Origin: an uncultured Collinsella sp.
GTDB taxonomy: Bacteria; Actinomycetota; Coriobacteriia; Coriobacteriales; Coriobacteriaceae
Reading direction: 5' to 3'
Assembly: GCA_902495955.1 (NCBI GenBank)
Contig: CABUZE010000060.1
Coordinates: forward strand, 1 to 5,879
DNA length: 5,879 nt
A program made the position numbers and the translations under genes. The stretch's first letter is position 1; each line of letters opens with the position of its first letter. Positions 1-3,223 of the stretch are shown piece by piece. The notes below the pieces were generated by a model that saw only the letters and a program-made list of their open reading frames with translations, was not told the DNA's origin and searched no databases.

Positions 1-1
1 C

Positions 2-133
2 ATTCCCGAGATGGCGGCGCATGCCGATGCCGAGGCCAATCCGCTATACCCCGTTCCGCTTCTAATGGACCGCTTGGAGCTCGAGCATATGTACGAAGTC
101 GTTGCAGGTGGTATGTTTGAGGACGAGAATTAG
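2..133 (+). CDS. C-terminal end of an unrecognised protein (5' end outside window)
   Basis: An open frame runs from the left edge to a TAG at 131-133, giving 43 residues that start IPEMAAHADAEANPLYPVP and end GGMFEDEN. I do not recognise the family. The tail is acidic and soluble-looking, with no membrane segment and no obvious motif; the NPLYPVP stretch is the most distinctive part. The AGGAGGG Shine-Dalgarno of the next gene overlaps this stop codon and the gap to the next ATG is only 8 bases, so the two genes are probably co-transcribed and translationally coupled. The frame is supported by GC-rich third positions and this tight junction, but without the rest of the gene no function can be given. 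Confidence 0.7.
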   Translation: MPEMAAHADAEANPLYPVPLLMDRLELEHMYEVVAGGMFEDEN

Positions 134-138
134 GAGGG
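132..138 (+). promoter_or_regulatory. Shine-Dalgarno of the aldehyde dehydrogenase gene, overlapping the upstream stop
   Basis: AGGAGGG lies 3-4 bases before the ATG at 142 and shares bases with the upstream TAG at 131-133. The spacing is a little short but the match to the anti-SD is very strong. The overlap suggests that ribosomes ending the upstream gene help start this one. Confidence 0.75.
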
Positions 139-141
139 TCC

Positions 142-1521
142 ATGAACACCGAGGAAATTGCGCGCATCGTCGGCGATCAGCGCGCCTACTTTAAGACGCA
201 CGCCACGTTTGATGTCGATGCTCGACGTCGCGCGCTCGTGAGTTTACGCGATGCGGTGCGGGCCCACGAGGCCGATATCGCCCATGCGCTCAAGACCGAT
301 TTGGGGAAGTCGCATGACGAGGCCTATATGTGCGAGATCGGCACGTCGCTTTCCGAGATTCGACATCAGATCGCTCACGTGGCTCGGTGGAGTCGTCCGC
401 GCCTGCGTCCGTGCGATCTCGCTAACGCCGTGAGCGCGTGCAAAACGCAAGCCGTTCCCTATGGCGTCACGCTCATCATGGCTCCGTGGAACTACCCGTT
501 TTTGCTAACACTCGAGCCGCTCGCCGGCGCCCTTGCCGCGGGCAATACCGTGGTCATCAAGCCGAGTGCCTATGCTCCGGCATCGAGCGCGGTGCTCAAG
601 CAAATCTGTGAAGAGGCATTTGATCCGCGCCTGGTGACGGTTGTCGAGGGCGGGCGCGCCGAGAACGAAGCGTTGCTCGATGAGTGCTGGGACAAGATCT
701 TCTTTACCGGTAGCGTTCCGGTCGGCAAGCTCGTCATGGAGCGCGCAAGTAAAAACCTTACGCCCGTGACGCTTGAGCTGGGCGGAAAGAGTCCCTGTAT
801 CGTGGATGCGACGGCAAACTTGAAGGTTGCGGCACGGCGTATCGCCTTTGGTAAGTGGCTCAACGTGGGGCAGACCTGCGTGGCGCCCGACTACCTACTG
901 GTCGATGCGCGCGTGCACGATGAGCTGCTGGACCTTATCAAGGAGGAGGCCCGCCGTATGTTTGGCGAGCATCCGCTCGATAACGAGGATTACGGGCATA
1001 TCGTCAACGCCAAGCATTTTGCGCGCGTGCGCGGGCTGATCGATCCCGATAAGGTCGTGCTTGGAGGCACCGCGCGGGAGACTTCGCTGAAGATCGAGCC
1101 GACGATTTTGGACGGCGTGACCCCCGATGACGCCGTGATGCAGGAGGAGATCTTCGGTCCCATCTTGCCGGTGCTGACGTTTGAGAGCCTAGACGAGGCC
1201 GAAGCGTTTATTACGGATCGTCCGACGCCGCTGGCCCTGTATATCTTTAGTCAGGATCGCGCAGTTCAGCAGCGCTTCGTGCGTTACGTGCCATTTGGCG
1301 GTGGCTGTGTCAACGACACGATCATGCACTTGGCTACGAGCCATATGGGCTTTGGCGGCATGGGCGCGAGCGGTATGGGGCAGTACCATGGACGCGAGAG
1401 CTTCGATACGTTTAGCCACAAGAAGAGCATCGTGAACAAGGCAACGTGGCTGGACGTGCCATTCCGCTACGCTCCTTACGCAAGCTGGAAGCACAAGTTC
1501 GTGCGCATGTTTGTTCATTAG
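142..1521 (+). CDS. Aldehyde dehydrogenase, class-3-like (YwdH/ALDH3 type)
   Basis: A 459-residue NAD(P)-dependent aldehyde dehydrogenase, cytosolic, expected to oxidise an aldehyde to its acid; the substrate cannot be read from sequence. Seen: APWNYPF with the transition-state Asn117, VVIKPS with Lys140 of the cofactor site, FFTGS at 187-191, LELGGKSP with general base Glu212, GQTC with nucleophile Cys246, and EEIFGP with Glu336. The C-terminus has the GGGCVND and SGMGQYHG signature seen in class 3 enzymes, followed by SHKKSIV and a basic tail, so length and order match this short subfamily rather than the roughly 500-residue class 1/2 enzymes. Residue 143 is Ala (KPSAYAP) where many NAD-preferring enzymes have Glu, which may allow NADP use. 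All catalytic residues are intact. The start is fixed by AGGAGGG at 132-138. The gene follows an unknown gene by 8 bases and is followed by a dyad at 1531-1562. Confidence 0.95.
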   Translation: MNTEEIARIVGDQRAYFKTHATFDVDARRRALVSLRDAVRAHEADIAHALKTDLGKSHDEAYMCEIGTSLSEIRHQIAHVARWSRPRLRPCDLANAVSACKTQAVPYGVTLIMAPWNYPFLLTLEPLAGALAAGNTVVIKPSAYAPASSAVLKQICEEAFDPRLVTVVEGGRAENEALLDECWDKIFFTGSVPVGKLVMERASKNLTPVTLELGGKSPCIVDATANLKVAARRIAFGKWLNVGQTCVAPDYLLVDARVHDELLDLIKEEARRMFGEHPLDNEDYGHIVNAKHFARVRGLIDPDKVVLGGTARETSLKIEPTILDGVTPDDAVMQEEIFGPILPVLTFESLDEAEAFITDRPTPLALYIFSQDRAVQQRFVRYVPFGGGCVNDTIMHLATSHMGFGGMGASGMGQYHGRESFDTFSHKKSIVNKATWLDVPFRYAPYASWKHKFVRMFVH

Positions 1522-1530
1522 AAAAGGGCG

Positions 1531-1562
1531 CAGGTAATACGAACAAGTGTTCCTATTACCTG
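1531..1562. promoter_or_regulatory. 32-base dyad containing a LexA/SOS-box match; possible weak terminator of the aldehyde dehydrogenase gene
   Basis: Outer arms CAGGTAATA (1531-1539) and TATTACCTG (1554-1562) are perfect inverse complements. Inside, after one C/C mismatch, GAACA and TGTTC form a second dyad on the same axis, so 14 of 16 positions per half are symmetric. The core at 1540-1553, CGAACAAGTGTTCC, matches every position of the Gram-positive LexA (DinR) consensus CGAACRNRYGTTYC. It lies where the -35 of the candidate promoter for the 27-residue ORF would be, as expected for a repressor operator. As RNA the dyad would also form a hairpin, 10 bases after the aldehyde dehydrogenase stop, followed by only a weak T run (TATTTT), so it may partly terminate that gene. 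LexA binding is inference. Confidence 0.6.
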
Positions 1563-1578
1563 TATTTTGCGTTAGACT
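1550..1578 (+). promoter_or_regulatory. Candidate promoter of the 27-residue ORF
   Basis: TAGACT (1573-1578, 4 of 6 to TATAAT) with a poor -35, TTCCTA (1550-1555), at 17-base spacing. The -35 overlaps the LexA-like box. Transcription would begin near 1585-1587, exactly where the leader segment that has a downstream complement begins. The -35 is weak, so this is a candidate only. Confidence 0.35.
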
Positions 1579-1599
1579 ACTGTTATGGAGCACGGATGG

Positions 1600-1626
1600 G
1601 CCAACTCCCTTTAGAAGGGATTTGGT
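1600..1626 (+). promoter_or_regulatory. Hairpin sequestering the ribosome binding site of the 27-residue ORF
   Basis: TCCCTT (1606-1611) pairs with AAGGGA (1615-1620) across a three-base loop TAG. After one C/U mismatch, CCAA (1601-1604) pairs with TTGG (1622-1625), and G1600 can wobble with U1626. The Shine-Dalgarno AAGGGA lies wholly in the 3' arm, and the stem ends directly against the ATG at 1627. When folded, the ribosome site should be blocked. The 5' arm also belongs to the segment complementary to 1762-1770, so this hairpin and the long-range pairing exclude each other. Confidence 0.65.
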
Positions 1627-1710
1627 ATGAACGTAAGCGATGTTATTTCGTTATTGGCGTTGTTGATTGCGGCTATCGAACTCGGTCTGTTTATCGGCCG
1701 AATGAAATAG
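1627..1710 (+). CDS. 27-residue hydrophobic peptide, candidate SOS-controlled type I toxin
   Basis: A short ORF, starting MNVSDVISLLALL and ending FIGRMK before a TAG at 1708-1710. Shine-Dalgarno AAGGGA (1615-1620) sits 6 bases before the ATG, an ideal distance. The peptide is one predicted membrane helix (about residues 6-24) with a short polar N-terminus, an isolated Glu18, and a basic end (Arg25, Lys27). Length and layout resemble the LexA-controlled inner-membrane toxins TisB (29 residues, MNLVDIAIL start) and DinQ (27 residues) of E. coli; this is resemblance in design, not proven homology. Context is what makes it convincing: an exact SOS-box match upstream, a hairpin over the ribosome site, and a downstream element complementary to the leader. 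Alternatives are another small membrane protein or a chance ORF. I am fairly sure it is translated and moderately sure it is toxin-like. Confidence 0.6.
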   Translation: MNVSDVISLLALLIAAIELGLFIGRMK

Positions 1711-1761
1711 CCGCCCCCGCGTAAGCGAAGACGGCCACTTCTCACGATGAAAACGTGTATC

Positions 1762-1803
1762 GGAGTTGGCAAGACCCGCGGCAACGGGTGCCATCCGTGT
1801 TCC
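1762..1803 (+). ncRNA. Split element complementary to the toxin-like leader (antitoxin RNA or fold-back arm)
   Basis: GGAGTTGGC (1762-1770) is the exact complement of 1600-1608, and CCATCCGTGTTCC (1791-1803) is the complement of 1587-1599 with a single G-U pair. The two target halves are contiguous (1587-1608), and the arms are in the correct order, separated by 20 bases that form their own hairpin (ACCCG 1774-1778 with CGGGT 1785-1789). As RNA of the same strand this could fold back on the toxin-like mRNA, as in hok or aapA, or be a separate small RNA acting on it, as in istR/tisB or orz/zor. I see no good + strand promoter just before it and no T-rich terminator after it, so transcript ends are unknown. 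Confidence 0.5.
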
Positions 1804-1804
1804 T

Positions 1805-1833
1805 ATCTTATCTGCAAGCGTTCTGTCGCGCAA
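1805..1833 (-). promoter_or_regulatory. Weak candidate minus-strand promoter with short direct repeats
   Basis: On the minus strand TTGCGC (1833-1828) and TAAGAT (1810-1805) are 17 bases apart, each 4 of 6 to the sigma-70-type consensus. RNA would start near 1798 and run leftwards, antisense to the 3' region and coding part of the 27-residue ORF, so it could be a cis-antisense antitoxin. The 9-base direct repeat GCAAGCGTT (1814-1822 and 1830-1838) lies across it. Matches of this strength occur by chance. Confidence 0.22.
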
Positions 1834-1946
1834 GCGTTGAGGCAAACGATTGAAGGACGCAGACAGGATGTATTTGTGTCCGCGCGAGTTCGTAGACTTC
1901 TCTATAAGGTTAAACGCCGGTTTATCCGGCCGTTAGGGGAGCTGCT

Positions 1947-2207
1947 ATGTACGAGCCTTCACGTGTTCTTCTGTCATTTCACATTGCAGGATTTCAGTAT
2001 GCCGATGGCGCCTTGGTCCTGGGCGATCTTAAAGCGGGCGATAAGCTGACGCTGTGTGCCGAGCGCGATAATCCCCATGACCCTGAGGCGGTTGCGATCT
2101 ATTACGGCAACACCAAGCTTGGCTATGTTCCGGGAAACGAGGTCGGCCCGCTGTCCTTGATGATGTATTACGGCCATGAGGACGTATTTGAGGCCCGCGT
2201 GCAGTAG
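1947..2207 (+). CDS. Stand-alone HIRAN-domain protein, apparently truncated by an in-frame amber codon
   Basis: An 86-residue ORF that is almost all HIRAN domain. Seen: FHIAGFQYADG at 11-21, then GDKLTL, ERDNPHDPEAVAIY (39-52), KLGYVPGNEV (57-66) and YYGHEDVFEARV. The HIRAN fold of HLTF/Rad5 helicases binds free 3' DNA ends; in bacteria it also occurs alone, with unproven function. The start is supported by AGGGGAG (1935-1941), 5 bases before ATG. TAG at 2205-2207 cuts the domain before its last strand: the same frame continues for 21 more sensible residues to TAA 2271-2273, and the next gene's ribosome site follows that second stop. A full protein would be 108 residues. The amber may be a recent nonsense mutation, a sequencing error, or rarely read through. 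The protein may not fold if truncated. Confidence 0.8.
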   Translation: MYEPSRVLLSFHIAGFQYADGALVLGDLKAGDKLTLCAERDNPHDPEAVAIYYGNTKLGYVPGNEVGPLSLMMYYGHEDVFEARVQ

Positions 2208-2273
2208 GTTGCTCCCGAGCGCAGCCCGTGGCATCAGGTGCGCGTTGGCCTCTACGTGGTGGACGCTCGCTAA
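2208..2273 (+). pseudogene. Detached C-terminal part of the HIRAN gene, in frame after the amber codon
   Basis: Read in the HIRAN frame, these 22 codons give VAPERSPWHQVRVGLYVVDAR and TAA. The alternating hydrophobic VRVGLYVV strand is what a HIRAN domain should end with, and the preceding residues (FEARV) run into it without any shift. The segment has no start codon or ribosome site of its own. It therefore looks like coding sequence separated from its gene by one base change (CAG, GAG or AAG to TAG). Confidence 0.65.
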
Positions 2274-2291
2274 TCGGCAAGGGAGGCGGCC

Positions 2292-2471
2292 ATGTTTGAT
2301 GGCGATGATCTGTTCGATCTGACAGACGATCCGTTTGAGTGGGATATGCTACTCGATGACGATGAGTTGGAGCAGGATCGTAAGAAGCGCCAGGACAAGA
2401 ACGCCCGGGGTGACGCTTCGAAAAAGCAAGACAAACGCCGCCGCGGACTGTTCGGCGGGCTCTTTGGATAA
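2292..2471 (+). CDS. Unrecognised 59-residue charged protein
   Basis: ATG at 2292 is preceded by GGGAGG (2281-2286) at 5-base spacing, and the frame closes with TAA at 2469-2471. The first half is strongly acidic (DGDDLFDLTDDPFEWD, then LLDDDELEQD), the second half is basic (Lys/Arg-rich, residues 30-51 including KRRR), and the end is a Gly/Phe repeat, GLFGGLFG. There is no membrane helix, signal peptide or Cys. I do not recognise the family. It begins 18 bases after the second HIRAN stop, so it is probably the next gene of the same operon and may work with the HIRAN protein. The split of charge suggests a disordered protein that binds a basic partner, itself, or nucleic acid; that is inference. 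The strong ribosome site and gene-like spacing make it real with fair certainty. Confidence 0.65.
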   Translation: MFDGDDLFDLTDDPFEWDMLLDDDELEQDRKKRQDKNARGDASKKQDKRRRGLFGGLFG

Positions 2472-2491
2472 CCGCCGCATCGCTGCGTCTG

Positions 2492-2497
2492 TATACT
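2492..2497 (+). promoter_or_regulatory. Candidate -10 of the phosphoesterase gene
   Basis: TATACT matches 5 of 6 positions of TATAAT and lies 40 bases before the chosen start at 2538, between two genes. No acceptable -35 is seen at 16-18 bases upstream, so the promoter is only tentative. Confidence 0.35.
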
Positions 2498-2537
2498 TAG
2501 CACGAGTTGAACACGTTGCGAAATGAGGACACAGACG

Positions 2538-3083
2538 ATGATGTGGTTTACCGCCGACTTGCACCTGGGCGATACGAATATCTTGCACGACATGGACCGG
2601 CCGTTTGGCTCGGTCGAGGAGATGAACCGCAAGGTCATCGATGCCATCAATGAGTGTGTGGCGGCGGATGACCGTCTCTACATCCTGGGAGACTTTACCT
2701 ATCGTTTGCCCCTAGCGGATGCCGTGCACCTGCGCGAGCGTATCGAATGCAAGAATGTGACGCTCATCCGTGGTAACCATGACGGCGACTGGGAAGATTC
2801 CGACGTACCGCAGATTTGGGAAGACGTGCGCGATTACCTGGAGATTGCTCCCGGCTATGCCAAGGGCCATCGTCTGGTTATGAGCCACTACCCCATGCTC
2901 AGCTGGAATGGTAAGGCGCGTGGCGCCATCATGCTACACGGGCATATCCACAGCAGGGGAGACCGCACCAACGCGCGCAACCGCGATCGCGAGCGCCCTA
3001 TCTTTCGCTACGATGTCGGTCTCGATGCCAACGAGTACAAGCCCGTAAGCCGAGACCAGATCTTGAGCTTCTTTGGGCTATAG
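2538..3083 (+). CDS. Calcineurin-like metallophosphoesterase (COG4186 type)
   Basis: A 181-residue two-metal phosphoesterase, about the full length of the compact family. Motifs in order: ADLHLGD with Asp7 and His9, LGDF with Asp52, RGNHDGD with Asn80 and His81, SHYP with His117, and HGHIHS with His136 and His138; all metal ligands are present. The C-terminal YDVGLDANEYKPVS resembles the family's usual ending. The natural substrate is not known; a nucleotide or nucleic-acid phosphoester is possible. Start choice: an in-frame ATG at 2523 has no ribosome site, whereas TGAGGA (2524-2529) is 8 bases before the ATG at 2538, giving MMWFTADLHLG, the usual family start. Using 2523 adds only MRTQT. 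No signal peptide, so cytosolic. The gene lies 66 bases after the 59-residue ORF and is closed by the terminator at 3131-3165. Confidence 0.9.
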   Translation: MMWFTADLHLGDTNILHDMDRPFGSVEEMNRKVIDAINECVAADDRLYILGDFTYRLPLADAVHLRERIECKNVTLIRGNHDGDWEDSDVPQIWEDVRDYLEIAPGYAKGHRLVMSHYPMLSWNGKARGAIMLHGHIHSRGDRTNARNRDRERPIFRYDVGLDANEYKPVSRDQILSFFGL

Positions 3084-3136
3084 GGCGCCCAAACCACCAC
3101 AAAGGGGACAGGCACCTTTGTGGTGGTTCTGGCGCC
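3084..3136. repeat. Large palindrome with GGGGACAGGCACC loop, possible interspersed REP-like element
   Basis: AACCACCACAAAGG (3092-3105) and its exact inverse complement (3115-3128) make a perfect 14-bp stem around the 9-base loop GGACAGGCA. In register outside it, after a 2-by-2 mismatch, GGCGCC (3084-3089) pairs with GGCGCC (3131-3136). The stem is much longer than needed for termination and has no T-tract of its own. From memory, motifs like GGGGACAGGCACC recur as intergenic palindromes in various bacteria, some near REP-associated Y1 transposases; no transposase is in this window. Copy number cannot be judged here. Confidence 0.6.
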
Positions 3137-3165
3137 GTTGCCATTATGGCGGCGGCGCCTTTTTT
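3131..3165 (+). terminator. Rho-independent terminator after the phosphoesterase gene
   Basis: GGCGCCG (3131-3137) pairs with CGGCGCC (3153-3159), two G-U wobbles follow, then GCCAT pairs with ATGGC around a single T (a larger loop if the closing pairs stay open). Six T residues follow at 3160-3165. Its first arm is also the last arm of the large palindrome at 3084-3136, so both cannot form fully at once. Confidence 0.85.
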
Positions 3166-3212
3166 GTCCGTGCGGTGCGGTAGAGTGTAGGCGGTTGAAA
3201 TTTGCGTCCATC

Positions 3213-3218
3213 GAGGAG
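3213..3218 (+). promoter_or_regulatory. Shine-Dalgarno of the DUF2130 gene
   Basis: GAGGAG is 5 bases before ATG 3224. The block GGAGCTGCTATG is identical at the start of the HIRAN gene (1938-1949), where the following bases also agree but for one. No convincing promoter is seen between the terminator at 3165 and this site; TAGAGT (3181-3186) is a weak -10 candidate. Confidence 0.7.
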
Positions 3219-3223
3219 CTGCT

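Larger units (their letters stand above)
1711..1946. other. Non-coding stretch between the 27-residue ORF and the HIRAN gene
   Basis: No credible protein gene is seen in these 236 bases. Contents: the leader-complementary element (1762-1803), direct repeats GCAAGCGTT (1814-1822, 1830-1838) with a degenerate third copy GCAAACGAT (1842-1850), a good -10-like TATAAG (1903-1908) with no -35 at a proper distance, and a small hairpin GCCGG-TTTAT-CCGGC (1916-1930) just before the HIRAN ribosome site. There is no T-tract terminator here, so read-through from the SOS-type locus into the HIRAN gene is possible. Confidence 0.6.

Noticed and set aside
1446..1724. A 92-codon + strand ORF spanning the aldehyde dehydrogenase end and the 27-residue ORF
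   Set aside because: It is a shadow of the dehydrogenase frame that runs through the dyad and both stop regions; there is no ribosome site and no recognisable product.
1531..1803. Inverted repeats flanking the 27-residue ORF as ends of a mobile element
   Set aside because: The repeats are interrupted on one side by a hairpin, there is no target duplication and no transposase; RNA pairing explains them better.
1547..1806. Ten-base direct repeat GTGTTCCTAT at 1547-1556 and 1797-1806
   Set aside because: The match does not extend, the second copy lacks the GAAC half-site, and it overlaps elements already explained, so it may be chance.
1747..2049. A 100-codon + strand ORF across the region before and into the HIRAN gene
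   Set aside because: It has no ribosome site, overlaps the HIRAN start in another frame, covers the leader-complementary element, and its Cys/Arg-rich product shows no family signal.
2503..2518. GAAC-containing stretch (TTGAACACGTTGCG) as a second SOS box
   Set aside because: The second half-site is TTGC rather than GTTC at the required spacing, so it does not meet the LexA consensus.
3195..3200. TTGAAA as a -35 box for the DUF2130 gene
   Set aside because: A -10 at correct spacing would fall on the ribosome site at about 3218-3223, leaving no room for a transcript start before the ATG.
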